From Nitrososphaerota archaeon (GTDB taxonomy: Archaea; Thermoproteota; Nitrososphaeria; Nitrososphaerales; CADDZS01), in assembly GCA_021325255.1 (NCBI GenBank), contig JAJPHP010000082.1, positions 1 through 64,000 of the forward strand: 64,000 bases of DNA, written 5' to 3'. The notes beneath the pieces were generated by a model that searched no databases, had not been told where the DNA came from, and saw only the letters and a program-made list of their open reading frames with translations. Each line of letters starts with the position of its first letter. Position 1 is the stretch's first letter. Shown here piece by piece: positions 1 to 8,901 of this stretch. The translations under genes and the position numbers were made by a program.

Positions 1-129
1 AGGTATCCATCTACAACTCGTTCATTGTTGCGGCGATGTAAAAAAAGAAGCATTCAGAGAACACACAGAGGAAGGCATCAAAACATCATATTCGTGCAAC
101 AGAGCAGTTTTGGCCGCCTCCTAACAAGA

Positions 130-1030
130 GAGAATGTGCATGAATCTCTCTTCTCGAGGCATGTTGTCGATCCTTGATTGCATTATGAACTGGAACGTTT
201 TTGGAGTACGTCTGGAGATTCTTCTTGTTCACACCCATGAACTTGCTCATCCATATCTGGAAGAGGTTGCTTCGGCACTCGCAGTTGTTGACGTGCACGT
301 CTCCCCCTTGCATATTCGCGCTCAGAATGGTTGACAAACTGGTGCCTGTATCATCCATAGCGCTGGAGAAATCTGTATGGTCTGAAATCGTCTGTTGTGC
401 ATCATGGTGCCAGGCTCAACTTTCTTGCGCACAGTGCCTAACAGAGGCTGCTTCTTTTTTTGCCGAGGGACATAGAATTCGGTGACGGATCCTTTCCGTT
501 GATGCAGGCAGACAATCATAGGCTGATCTTTCTCGAATGTTCCTCTTCCTCTCCAAGGCTTGAGATCTCTTCCTCTTCTTCTTGGGGTCTCTTCCTGATG
601 CGATTATTTCTTCATGGTATGACCTGCCTTTGAGACCAGATTTGATGTAGAACTCGTCTGATTCGACCTTTCTTTTTCAGCATGGAACGATTCTTCGATG
701 CTGTCAATGCGATTCTTTCCATCACTGTCCTGATCATTCGATAGCATCTCTCGTATGGAATCAGGAATTCATTTGATAATTCAAGCATGGAGCAACCAAC
801 CCACAGCACGAAGAAGAGGTAGAGCGCGAGGAACCATACATTGAGAGGCGTCCGGGAATAGTGGAACAGCGTTCCAGTCTTGTCATTGATGAAGCTTCTC
901 GTGCATGAATGACAGAAAATACTTCTGATACGACCTGTAATGCCCATCCTTCTTGACCTTTCCAGAATGACACCGTGGACAAATTACGCGACAATTCTTC
1001 TTTCCCCCCATCGTGCAATCCTAAGGATTA
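130..1030 (-). pseudogene. Decayed IS1595-family transposase
   Basis: Remnant of an IS1595-type transposase, read in at least three minus-strand frames. From its N-terminus: a zinc-ribbon half (CPRCHSGKVKKDGH, near 990-950), a shift into CHSCTRSFINDKTGTLFHYSR (near 910-850), then the LALYLFFVLWVGCSMLELS helix region, a core piece with KQPLLGTVRKKVEPGT, and the C-terminal GGDVHVNNCECRSNLFQIW and GVNKKNLQTY motifs (near 300-200). The zinc ribbon, the K-T-G-T-x-F-x-x-S-R block and the C-terminal H-V-N-x-C-E-x-R block are family hallmarks in the correct order. Frameshifts separate the pieces, so no active protein can be made. I could not find terminal inverted repeats; the element may continue beyond the left edge of the window. 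Confidence 0.7.
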
Positions 1031-1369
1031 GAGCGCATCGGGTCTCAGCTGGAACGGAACTTAGAAGGGTGAACATGAATGAAGAGAATCATGAGTGGGC
1101 CATAAGCATAGCAGAAACATTTGCTTCAATAAGAGCGAATCAATTTCTTATGAATACAATTGAGCATGACTAGTTCGTCTCGAGTTTGCATTGTCTCTAG
1201 CGGATAATGCTGATACTTGTGTAACAGTGCTTACTCCTTTTTCCATGACAAAGTAAATGCTGCTCAATGGTGGGGAGTCCTTACTAGACTAAACGTAAAA
1301 CAGCTCACAAGGTCCGGAAAATTCGACAGGCTTAAAAGATTCAAGAGCTTCTTTCCCAGAAGATCTTCC

Positions 1370-1825
1370 ATGTCACAGACTACGGAAAATCTGTTAAACT
1401 TGATGCAGACGTTGGATGATGCGTGGAACGCCGGTCCGAATAGCAATCTCTGGGATACGTTCAGAAAGCGCCATACTGAGGACGTGGCAGTCTACTGGCC
1501 GGGTCAACCAGAGCCCACAAGGGGAAGACATAACCATGACCTAGAATCTGCTGAATTCTTCAAGACATTTCCTGACAATCATTTGATCAATCGCCCTTAC
1601 AAAATTCTCTTTGCTCAAGGAAATCATACTTGTTCCGTTGCCGACTTTTATGGTACGATGAAGGGGCCGATGAAAATGCCCGATGGAAAAGTAATTCCTC
1701 CTACCAACAAGGGGTTTCACGTCGAGTTTTGCACCGTTGCGACCTGGAACGATATGGGGGAGATCACTGAGGAGAGGCTCTTCTACGACCAGGTTAGCTT
1801 GATGAAGCAGGCTGGTTTGATGTAA
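1370..1825 (+). CDS. SnoaL-like / ester cyclase family protein
   Basis: Small (151 aa) cone-shaped alpha+beta barrel protein of the SnoaL-like/NTF2 type, judged from the pattern of an N-terminal helix (LMQTLDDAWNAG), an early HTEDVAVYWPG strand, a repeated beta-rich core and a closing E-E-R-L-F-Y-D-Q-V-S-L-M-K-Q-A-G-L end typical of ester cyclases. The frame is open from 1217, but the 51 residues before Met1370 are basic and unlike the family, so Met1370 is the better start. The family contains aldol-type cyclases, isomerases and many proteins of unknown activity; no substrate can be assigned. It precedes a ring-cleaving dioxygenase gene by about 140 bp and could belong to the same catabolic or detoxification set. 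Confidence 0.75.
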   Translation: MSQTTENLLNLMQTLDDAWNAGPNSNLWDTFRKRHTEDVAVYWPGQPEPTRGRHNHDLESAEFFKTFPDNHLINRPYKILFAQGNHTCSVADFYGTMKGPMKMPDGKVIPPTNKGFHVEFCTVATWNDMGEITEERLFYDQVSLMKQAGLM

Positions 1826-1962
1826 AGAGAAATTAGAAAACCATCTTTTAGCGAAATAGTCTTGGTCTTCTGCAATTATTCATTGAAATGGGACACAGTT
1901 CCAAAACGTAAATGCAGCTGGTTGCTATACGAATGGACAAAAAAAGGGATTTGTGACAACCC

Positions 1963-2991
1963 ATGACAACCAAGAATGTTGCTGAAAAGGAAATTCTTGG
2001 GTTGCACCACGTAACAGCTATTTCTGGAATTCCTCAAGCAAACATCGACTTCTACACGGGAATTCTGGGTTTGCGGTTAGTCAAACTAACTGTAAATTTT
2101 GACGATCCGCATACATATCATCTCTACTATGGAGACAAAATTGGACATCCGGGATCGGTTCTCACTTTCTTTCCATGGCCCAATGCTCCAAGGGGGATGA
2201 GAGGAACCGGTCAGGTTACGACCACATCATTTTCAATTCCGGATGGTTCGATGGATTACTGGAAGGATCGCTTAAGAGACAACAAAGTCAAATTCGAAGA
2301 GGTCGCAAAGCGATTCGACGATAATGAGGAATATCTGACGTTTTACGACGAAGACGATCTAAAACTTGAGCTTGTACCTACTGATCAAACAAATATCACA
2401 AATCTCGCAAAACGCTTCATTCCATGGGAGGGGTCTCCCGTCCCCCAAGAGAAGGCAATCCTTGGTTTCCGCAGCGTGACCCTTTCAGAGGAAGGATACG
2501 AGAAAACTGCTAAACTACTGAGTGACACAATGGGATTTCGGCTGATTGCACAAGAGAGGGAGCGCTTTCGATACGAATCGAGATCTCACGGCGGCCCAAG
2601 CACCTACGTTGACCTCTTGTGCCAACCCGGATTGCCTCGGGGAATGATTCTTGGCGGGACGGTCCATCACGTCGCGTTTCGAGCCCAAAATGATGAAAAC
2701 GAAAAGGTCTGGAGAGAAGATATCATCGCAGCCGGACTAAATCCAACCCCAGTAATCGACAGGCAGTACTTCCACTCTGTCTATTTCAGAGAGCCGGGCG
2801 GTGTCCTGTTCGAAATTGCGACGGATCCGCCGGGATTCCTAATTGATGAACCCGAGGATAAATTGGGCACTTCGCTCAAACTTCCTCCCTGGCTAGAGCC
2901 TTCAAGGAAGCATATTGAAAAAGCTCTTCCGAAGGTGGAGCTCTTTGGTAGAGATCAAAGGCGCCTGATTCAAAACCAAGCGATCGCCTAG
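1963..2991 (+). CDS. Ring-cleaving dioxygenase, MhqO/PcpA-type (VOC superfamily)
   Basis: Extradiol-type dioxygenase or glyoxalase-superfamily protein of 342 aa, the usual length. Two VOC modules are visible: module one starts with GLHHVTAISGIPQANIDFYT and a GLRLVKLTVNFDDPHTYHLY stretch, module two has HHVAFRAQ near residue 235 and a VLFEIATDPPGF metal-ligand strand near 285. The paired histidines and the glutamate form the expected Fe(II)/Mn(II) site. Closest named relatives are Bacillus MhqO and MhqE (hydroquinone-specific) and PcpA. The next gene is an esterase related to MhqD, which pairs with these dioxygenases in Bacillus. A role in degrading hydroquinone- or catechol-type compounds is inferred. 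The start is the first ATG after a stop-rich leader. Confidence 0.85.
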   Translation: MTTKNVAEKEILGLHHVTAISGIPQANIDFYTGILGLRLVKLTVNFDDPHTYHLYYGDKIGHPGSVLTFFPWPNAPRGMRGTGQVTTTSFSIPDGSMDYWKDRLRDNKVKFEEVAKRFDDNEEYLTFYDEDDLKLELVPTDQTNITNLAKRFIPWEGSPVPQEKAILGFRSVTLSEEGYEKTAKLLSDTMGFRLIAQERERFRYESRSHGGPSTYVDLLCQPGLPRGMILGGTVHHVAFRAQNDENEKVWREDIIAAGLNPTPVIDRQYFHSVYFREPGGVLFEIATDPPGFLIDEPEDKLGTSLKLPPWLEPSRKHIEKALPKVELFGRDQRRLIQNQAIA

Positions 2992-3040
2992 ATCAAGAAG
3001 AGGAGAGAAGTAGAAGGACTGTTTATCGTGATAAAGAGAA

Positions 3041-3729
3041 ATGCAAGAGCATCGACGTCGGCAGCATGGTAATAATTCTGAACTCACGCAAGTTCTTGAC
3101 GGCTTTACACATCATTTCATCCCAAGTTCAACAAGAGTTGTGCGAGACTCTACAACTTTCCTTCTCTTGCACGGAACCGGGGCGGTAATGAAGACGACCT
3201 GATTCAATTCGGGCGGGAACTGGGTCGCGACGACTTTTCACTCCTCAGCCCGAGGGGAAAGGTACTCGAAGGAAACAGCATGCCTCGCTTTTTCAAGCGC
3301 CTTGCCGAAGGTGTGTTTGATTTGGAAGATCTCAAGTTTAGAACAAATGAACTCGCAGATTTTGTAAATCATGCGGCGAATGAATACGGATTTGACTCAA
3401 GGAAAGTCATCGCAGTCGGATACTCCAACGGTGCAAACATCGCTGCAAGCATTCTCCTGTTACGTCCCACTACGCTTCTGGGCGCAGAGCTATTTCGAGC
3501 AATGCTGCCGTTTGTCCCAGAAAGACTTCCCGATCTCTCAGGCAAGCATGTTTTCCTTTCGGCCGGTGAGTTAGATCAAATTGTTCCAAGAACTCAGGTA
3601 GAAAAACTCAAGGAAATATTCGAAAATTCTGGGGCGAAGGTCATATTGAGCTTTGAGAGATCAGACCATTCTCTGATCCAGAAAGAGATCGAGAAAGTTA
3701 GGAAATATGTTCAAGAGCATTTCGTTTGA
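3041..3729 (+). CDS. Alpha/beta hydrolase (MhqD-like carboxylesterase), frameshifted
   Basis: Phospholipase/carboxylesterase-type alpha/beta hydrolase. The reading frame from ATG 3041 encodes an N-terminus ending in FLLLHGTG (oxyanion-hole HG motif) and then hits a stop; the rest (GNEDDLIQFGRELG, SLLSPRGKVLEGN, MPRFFKRLAEG) is in another frame from about 3185 to 3729. The join falls in a G-rich stretch (accggggcgg), so one deleted base explains it. The catalytic serine is in GYSNG (near 3424), the acid in AGELDQIVP and the histidine in RSDHS. If translated as one protein it would be about 230 aa, the family norm. It lies 49 bp after the MhqO-like gene, the same pairing as mhqE-mhqD in Bacillus. 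Either a recent pseudogene or an assembly error. Confidence 0.8.
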
Positions 3730-4126
3730 AGAGGCATAGAAGCTGGCATCATTTCAGGTCATCCTTTCTTGGAAAAAGGAAAAAGCTCGAATGTGAATTC
3801 ATTTCTCACGCATTACTTGGAGTATTTAGCAGAGAGCAGGTTTGAGGCGTAATGGGAACTTCTGGATTGAAAGATGAGCTTGGACACATACCAAAGTCTT
3901 CTGCTCGTCCGCAGCACTTGTTCAAATTGATGTATAGAATACAGAGAATCCATAGTCTACCTGAAGGAACGCCTCTGAACGCCATACGAAGGGCGCTGAG
4001 AGTGTCATGCTCTAAGATCATGGAAGAATCTTTCCCTGGTTTTGAGCCATTGTAACTTCTCGCGCCTAATTTAAAGCTCGACGATCCAAGAAATTGAGGC
4101 GCAACAGTACTAGAGCCAAATTCCTC
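3730..4126. other. Intergenic stretch, no gene supported
   Basis: 397 bases between convergent genes. A 67-codon frame (3852-4055, plus) is open, but it shows no recognisable family or convincing start signal, so I do not call it. Confidence 0.5.
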
Positions 4127-4735
4127 CTAGGCGTGGGGTGCGGTAGGAAGCTTCCAATGGCCTCTGATAGCCAATATTCGAATCACAAAGCACAGGATTG
4201 CTCCTAGAATTGACGCAATTTGGGCAAACCCCAACATGCAACCAATTACTACGACTGTCGAGCCGGCAAGAGCGGCCACTGCGTAAATGTCGGTGCGAAG
4301 CACTGCTGGGATTTCTCTCACCAATATGTCGCGAGTTACTCCACCACCTACTCCAGTCAGAACACCTAGGAAGACTGCTGCGAGAGGGTTGATAGAATAT
4401 TCAAGCGCCTTAAGAGATCCAGTCACTGCAAAGAGCGCCAAGCCCGCGGCGTCGAACACCAGAACAGGGTCGTTCAGCCGCTTTATGAACCGATAACCAT
4501 AGAACGTGATTAGACCAGGAAGCAGACCCGCGACGATGTAACGCCAGTCGCTGACCGTTGCGGGAGGAATTGCTCCAATCAGCAAATCGCGGACGATTCC
4601 TCCAGTATTCGCTGCTACAAAGGACAACACTATAACTCCAAAGATATCCAGCTTGTGTTTTACTCCGGCAACAGCTCCGCTGAGTCCGAAGACAAAGGTG
4701 CCGCCTAGATCTAGAAGTAAAAGAAAATCGCTCAC
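4127..4735 (-). CDS. TRIC-type / UPF0126 cation channel
   Basis: Membrane protein of 202 aa with about seven hydrophobic helices and an internal duplication. Each half has the glycine-rich signature of prokaryotic TRIC (trimeric intracellular cation) channels, formerly UPF0126: VAANTGGIVRDLLIG in the first half and GVLTGVGGGVTRDILV in the second, where the G-G-x-x-R-D element is duplicated. The family forms homotrimeric, mainly potassium-permeable channels in the cytoplasmic membrane. Length and both repeats are complete. The gene follows an M20 amidohydrolase gene on the same strand, about 25 bp downstream of it, so the two may be co-transcribed. Nothing unusual is visible. Confidence 0.9.
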   Translation of the reverse strand: MSDFLLLLDLGGTFVFGLSGAVAGVKHKLDIFGVIVLSFVAANTGGIVRDLLIGAIPPATVSDWRYIVAGLLPGLITFYGYRFIKRLNDPVLVFDAAGLALFAVTGSLKALEYSINPLAAVFLGVLTGVGGGVTRDILVREIPAVLRTDIYAVAALAGSTVVVIGCMLGFAQIASILGAILCFVIRILAIRGHWKLPTAPHA

Positions 4736-4759
4736 TAAAGCGTCGCCTATGCAAATAAT

Positions 4760-6028
4760 TTAGGTCGATAGCCAAGCTCCTGCCGCACATACAAGAGCTT
4801 CGACGCCTGTCTCCAAAGTTGGATGTATGACGGGTGCGAAGCGTGGATTATGATTGGTCGGAATCTCGCCGATCCGTCCGTCTTTTTCTGCCTTCTCGTA
4901 TGTTTCGGGATCTGTGCCCCCGACGAACCAAAAAACTGATGGCGTATGGCTCTCAGATCCAAACAAACCAAAGTCTTCGCTTGCTGAGGTTGGTTGAGAT
5001 TCCTGTATGCGTTCCTTAGGGAAATGCGAGAGAAAGGAATCAACGACTCGGTTGGTAGCTTCAGGGTCGTTCGTTACGGCTGAGTAACTATCCAAGGGTA
5101 TGAATTCCGGAGGCCTCGGAGCGGCTGAAGCTGCTGCTTCTGCATCGACAATCCGTTTGATAGAAGCAAGAACATGCTTACGGAGGGACTCGTCGAATGT
5201 TCTGACGTTCAACTTGAGTAATGCTTCATCTGGGATTACGTTCTCTTTTGTGCCAGCTTGTATTGAGCCTACCGTGACGACTGCAGACTCTGAGGCCGCT
5301 ATCTCCCGAGAGACTATGGTTTGTAAACGCAAGACCGTCGCAGCCGCCATCACCACTGGATCAATGCTTGCCTGGGGCATAGATCCATGAGCTCCCCTTC
5401 CGAACAATCTGACCTCAAGACTGTCCCCTGCCGAAGTCACTACCCCCGAACGCCAGTCGATTTCTCCAGCAGGTTCGGCCATTACGTGTTGCCCTAATAT
5501 AACATCAGGTTTAGAGAATCTCGAGAAGAGTCCATCTTCAATCATTGATCTTGCACCGGCTGCGGTCTCTTCTGCAGGTTGGAAGATAGCCATGACTGTC
5601 CCATGCCACTCGTCACGGGCCAGGGCAAACAAATTCGTAGCACCCAAAAGCCACGTGACATGCATATCATGTCCGCAAGCGTGCATTACCGGAACGCTCT
5701 TCCCATCTCGGTCAATGCCCGTAACCTTACTTGCGTATGCTAGACCAGTAGACTCTTTGACCGGCAGTGCGTCCATATCTGCGCGCAACATTACTGTCGG
5801 ACCTTCGCCGTTTCGAAGTATGCCTACGACCCCAGTTTTTCCGACTCCCTTAGTCACTTCAAATCCAGAGGCATTCAATCTGTTTGCGGCCATGTCAGCG
5901 GTTCGTGTCTCTTGCATCGAAAGTTCCGGGTGTGCATGAATGTCCTTGTAAATTTCCTCCAAGTCCGGAAGCAGGTTGTCAAGATTTGAGAGCATTCTTC
6001 TTATAGACGAATCTCGGGCCTGGCTCAT
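4760..6028 (-). CDS. M20-family metal-dependent amidohydrolase
   Basis: Zinc-dependent amidohydrolase of the hippurate/N-acyl-amino-acid hydrolase group (M20D), 422 aa, cytosolic with no signal peptide. Metal and catalytic residues are in place: HAHPELSMQE near residue 31, HACGHDMH at 116-123, the catalytic glutamate in QPAEETAAGA near 153, HVMAEP near 180, and a C-terminal TSASEDFGLF motif. The dimerisation insert between the halves is of normal length. The family removes acyl groups from amino acids or opens amide bonds; the exact substrate is not readable. The start is a clear ATG. TRIC lies immediately downstream on the same strand. Confidence 0.9.
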   Translation of the reverse strand: MSQARDSSIRRMLSNLDNLLPDLEEIYKDIHAHPELSMQETRTADMAANRLNASGFEVTKGVGKTGVVGILRNGEGPTVMLRADMDALPVKESTGLAYASKVTGIDRDGKSVPVMHACGHDMHVTWLLGATNLFALARDEWHGTVMAIFQPAEETAAGARSMIEDGLFSRFSKPDVILGQHVMAEPAGEIDWRSGVVTSAGDSLEVRLFGRGAHGSMPQASIDPVVMAAATVLRLQTIVSREIAASESAVVTVGSIQAGTKENVIPDEALLKLNVRTFDESLRKHVLASIKRIVDAEAAASAAPRPPEFIPLDSYSAVTNDPEATNRVVDSFLSHFPKERIQESQPTSASEDFGLFGSESHTPSVFWFVGGTDPETYEKAEKDGRIGEIPTNHNPRFAPVIHPTLETGVEALVCAAGAWLST

Positions 6029-6038
6029 AGCTTTGAAA

Positions 6039-6287
6039 TCATCTTTGTAAGTAAAGTCTGGATACTATAAATCCTTCAATTGGCACCAATTCACGCAACG
6101 AATCGCGTAACCATGTTATGAAAGGAAAGATTCGATATTCTGATGGTAGTAGATCTATGTATCGTCCTTTGCTTGCATTCCGATTATCCTCGACTACGAC
6201 CTTCACGTATCTAGACAACTCTTTTGAGGAACTTTTGAAGATCTTGACGCACTGATGCATTCTCCTGCTTATCCATCGATTGTTCAT
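6039..6287 (-). CDS. Possible small hypothetical protein
   Basis: An 82-codon frame with ATG start, rich in basic residues, located 10 bp upstream of the M20 gene on the same strand. No family is recognised. The tail LVPIEGFIVSRLYLQR and the middle SKELSRYVKVVVEDN read like protein, but the evidence is only an open frame and its position. It is the sole candidate gene in the 350-base gap to the CDGSH gene. Confidence 0.3.
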   Translation of the reverse strand: MNNRWISRRMHQCVKIFKSSSKELSRYVKVVVEDNRNASKGRYIDLLPSEYRIFPFITWLRDSLRELVPIEGFIVSRLYLQR

Positions 6288-6379
6288 TTAGACTGCAAAT
6301 TCACCACTAGAGATTAATTCACGGAAATCCCCTATCTCGAAAGTAGAAAGTATTAGATGGAGATCAGGTTACGATTATC

Positions 6380-7096
6380 ATGACTGACCCAAAAGATACC
6401 ATGAAGATTGTCGTCAGCACAAATGGCCCCTATGTCGTTTCAGGAAAGATTCCACTATCCATGCAGATAATTGAACCCAACAAGGAGGGTCTATCATGGG
6501 ATTGGAAGGAAGGCAAGAAATTCTCAACAGAAGAGAGCTACAAACTTTGCAGATGCGGACGTTCGAAAAATAAGCCATTTTGCGATGGAACTCATGAGAA
6601 AATAGGTTTTGATGGGAAGGAAACTGCGACGCGCAAACCTTTTGCGAGGCAGGCGGAAACGTATGATGGACCCAAGCTGGTTCTAAAGGACGCGGAGAAT
6701 CTTTGCGCTTTCGCAAGATTTTGTGATCCCGGAGGTCAGATCTGGAATTTGATTGGAGAAACAAATGACCCGAAGGCGCGAGAGCTTACGATCCGGGAAG
6801 CAAATCACTGTCCTGCAGGTCGACTTGTAGTACAAGACAAGAAAACTGGAAAGGAAATTGAACACAAATTGCCTCCCTCCATTGGAGTGGTTGAGGATCC
6901 AGCTCTTGGATGCAGCGGGCCATTGTGGGTCCGTGGAGGAATATCGGTGGAGTCAGACGACGGCGTGCCGTATGAAATACGGAATCGGGTTACGCTCTGC
7001 CGTTGCGGGATGTCAAGCAACAAACCATTTTGCAACGGTAGCCACGCAAGCATCAGGTTCAGAGATGGGTTGGCGGAATTCGTCTTAGTCAAATGA
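6380..7096 (+). CDS. CDGSH iron-sulfur protein with two CDGSH motifs
   Basis: A 238-aa protein with a CDGSH [2Fe-2S] motif at each end. The first is C57-R-C59 ... PFC68DGTH72; the second is C207-R-C209 ... PFC218NGSH222, where Asp of the consensus is Asn. Three Cys and one His per motif are the cluster ligands. Between them lies the domain found in bacterial and archaeal two-motif CDGSH proteins (LCAFARFCDPGG, NHCPAGRLVV, GCSGPLWVRGGI) with additional conserved cysteines. It is probably a soluble redox or Fe-S transfer protein. It lies 27 bp before a catechol-dioxygenase-like gene in the same direction, so the two are likely one transcript, and the Fe-S protein could serve or protect that oxygenase. 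Confidence 0.88.
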   Translation: MTDPKDTMKIVVSTNGPYVVSGKIPLSMQIIEPNKEGLSWDWKEGKKFSTEESYKLCRCGRSKNKPFCDGTHEKIGFDGKETATRKPFARQAETYDGPKLVLKDAENLCAFARFCDPGGQIWNLIGETNDPKARELTIREANHCPAGRLVVQDKKTGKEIEHKLPPSIGVVEDPALGCSGPLWVRGGISVESDDGVPYEIRNRVTLCRCGMSSNKPFCNGSHASIRFRDGLAEFVLVK

Positions 7097-7123
7097 AAAA
7101 TACCAAGTGAAGTTGTATTACAA

Positions 7124-8041
7124 TTGAAACGAAATCTGGACCCTTTAAACGATTTGAGCAAGAATAGACCGAGATTACCCAAAGGTCAGCAAGTTGGACT
7201 GCCAGTCTTGCGCGTTAAGGATCTCGAAAAATTGCTTCGCTTCTATGAAGGACCCCTGGGACTCAGATCAGTCCACAGGAAAAAAAGCCCGATTGACAAC
7301 CTTGAGCTAATTGAAATAGGTTTGAAGGGAGAAAAGAATGATTTTCCTCTCCTGGTTCTAAAACACGATCCTCAGGCAAGAGAAACAGTTCACAACTTTG
7401 CTGGTCTATTCCACTTCGCAATACTCCTTTCCGACAGAAAGAGTCTTGGCTACGCTCTTTCGGGCCTTCAAAGAAAGGGGATAGAGTTTGATGGTTTTGC
7501 AGATCACTTGGTCAGCGAATCATTATACTTGCATGATCCGGAAAGAAACGGAATCGAAATCTATCGAGACAAACCGATGGATGAATGGCCCTATGACAAT
7601 AAAGGGCTCGTCATCATGGACTCTTTACCTCTTGACCTCCAGAGTGTGTTGAAAGAGGGAGAGGACCTCAAAAAGGAACATGAGACTTTTCCAAATGGCG
7701 CAAGGATCGGGCACATGCATCTACGTGTAACTAACCTTGAACAATCCGTTGATTTCTACACGAAGAACCTCGGCCTACACATTTCATCTGACTGGTCTAA
7801 CTATGGAACGATGTTTCTAGCTGCTGGAAACTACCATCATCATTTGGGGCTGAATACTTGGAACAGTCTGAACGGAAAGAAGCACGAGCAGGGCGAAACT
7901 GGTCTAGAAATGTTCGCGTTCAATGTTGAAGAGAGTAACTCGAAGATTAAACCCAAAAGCAATGAAGATTTGCTATTGACCGATCCTGACGGTATCGAAA
8001 TAACACTGAATTACAACCAAGCGAGCAGAAGGTTCGCTTGA
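7124..8041 (+). CDS. Catechol-2,3-dioxygenase-like VOC protein (CatE type)
   Basis: Two-module VOC protein of 305 aa resembling CatE-type catechol 2,3-dioxygenases. Module one has GLPVLRVKDLEKLLRFYEGP and ends with DPERNGIEIYRDKP; module two has GHMHLRVTNLEQSVDFYTKN, the family-typical YHHHLGLNTW and a closing DPDGIEITL. Metal ligands (His of GHMH, His of HHHLG, Glu of GIEI) are present in module two. Translation begins at TTG 7124, 27 bp after the CDGSH gene, and the first conserved strand begins near residue 24. Expected reaction: Fe(II)-dependent extradiol cleavage of catechols. It shares the quinone/catechol theme of the MhqO-like gene 4 kb upstream. Confidence 0.85.
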   Translation: MKRNLDPLNDLSKNRPRLPKGQQVGLPVLRVKDLEKLLRFYEGPLGLRSVHRKKSPIDNLELIEIGLKGEKNDFPLLVLKHDPQARETVHNFAGLFHFAILLSDRKSLGYALSGLQRKGIEFDGFADHLVSESLYLHDPERNGIEIYRDKPMDEWPYDNKGLVIMDSLPLDLQSVLKEGEDLKKEHETFPNGARIGHMHLRVTNLEQSVDFYTKNLGLHISSDWSNYGTMFLAAGNYHHHLGLNTWNSLNGKKHEQGETGLEMFAFNVEESNSKIKPKSNEDLLLTDPDGIEITLNYNQASRRFA

Positions 8042-8413
8042 ATTTACTATGCCTTAATTTGGAAAAAGAGCAAGTCAAGATAACTCTTTCATTCCATTCC
8101 GGGCAAAGCTCATCAGTTCCCACATGCCTTAGGGGATGCTCAACAATAAAGTGATAGATTTTTGAGCATATTTTAGTGACCGCAATCAGGGGAGTACAAA
8201 ATTACGACTGTAATTTATGAAACACTACGTTGAGAGCCAATTTCATCAAGAGTTTGCAAGATTGATGAAATTGGCTACAGTCGTGGGTACGGCAGAAGGG
8301 AACAGCTCAACTTCTATTTCACCGAGTCGTGTTGATTACGGCGTTGGTCATGGTGCAAATGCTGGAATAATTCGGTTATTATCTGTATGTTGTGGAGAAG
8401 CTGATCTTCGACT
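8042..8413. other. Intergenic stretch, no gene supported
   Basis: 372 bases between the CatE-like gene and the convergent HxlR gene. A 68-codon plus-strand frame at 8217 has no recognisable content, and its position converges on the regulator gene. Nothing else is seen. Confidence 0.5.
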
Positions 8414-8809
8414 CTATTTCTGAGGAAGTTCCGGCAGCCATTTTCTTCCCCATTCTCCCATCGCTTCGAATACTGGAGCAAGCGATAACCCTGAAGGGGA
8501 TAGAGAATATTGTACTGTAAAAGGTCGTGTTGATATGACTTCGCGTATCACTATGCGGTTCTGTTCCAGTGATTTTAGTGCCGCTGACAGCGTCTTTGAA
8601 TTAATTCCAGAGCTTCTCAGAAGCTCGTTGAAACGCTTTGGTCCTTGAAGAAGGTGCCTCAGTACAAGTAGTTTAGCTTCCGAGCCGATGCTTGCAATGG
8701 TTGCAACGGCAGGGCAGGAATCTTTGACGCTAACTTTCTCTTCATCAATCTCAAAGATGCTCCCGGTCTTTGGAAATGCTACTGTTCGAAGTTTCAGTTT
8801 GGTTGCCAT
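8414..8809 (-). CDS. HxlR-family winged-helix regulator
   Basis: DNA-binding regulator of 131 aa. The HxlR signature is clear: a single cysteine before the helix (SCPAVATIASIGSEAKLLVL), GPKRFNELLRSSGINSKTLS for the recognition helix, LKSLEQNRIVIREV for the wing, VQYSLSPSGLSLAPVFEAMG, and a WG..W end. Proteins of this family often sense quinones, aldehydes or oxidants through that cysteine. It is divergent from a DoxX gene, and an 8-bp-arm palindrome sits between its own start and the shared TATA region. This suggests that it represses itself and controls doxX. ATG start at 8809. The N-terminal 30 residues before the HTH are a little longer than usual. Confidence 0.88.
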   Translation of the reverse strand: MATKLKLRTVAFPKTGSIFEIDEEKVSVKDSCPAVATIASIGSEAKLLVLRHLLQGPKRFNELLRSSGINSKTLSAALKSLEQNRIVIREVISTRPFTVQYSLSPSGLSLAPVFEAMGEWGRKWLPELPQK

Positions 8810-8826
8810 GTTTCGTCGACACTACT

Positions 8827-8846
8827 TACTTACCATAGGGTAAGTA
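8827..8846. promoter_or_regulatory. Palindromic operator between hxlR-type gene and doxX
   Basis: Perfect inverted repeat TACTTACC-ATAG-GGTAAGTA (8-bp arms, 4-bp spacer), placed 18 bp upstream of the HxlR start. It is a natural binding site for the adjacent HxlR dimer (inference from position and symmetry). Confidence 0.75.
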
Positions 8847-8848
8847 CC

Positions 8849-8860
8849 TTTTTATATACT
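8849..8860. promoter_or_regulatory. TATA region serving the divergent pair
   Basis: T-rich element tttttatatact, about 45 bp before the doxX ATG (plus). On the minus strand it reads TATATAAAAA, about 25 bp upstream of a likely start of the HxlR transcript. The box may work in both directions. Confidence 0.55.
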
Positions 8861-8901
8861 TGACTGTTTCTACTAACTATAGAAAGTCAAGTGATGCTTG
8901 A

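Noticed and set aside
1217..1369. N-terminal extension of the SnoaL-like protein
   Set aside because: Basic, unconserved residues before the family start; Met 1370 preferred.
8217..8423. A 68-codon frame between the CatE-like and HxlR genes
   Set aside because: No motif, and it overlaps the end of the regulator gene.
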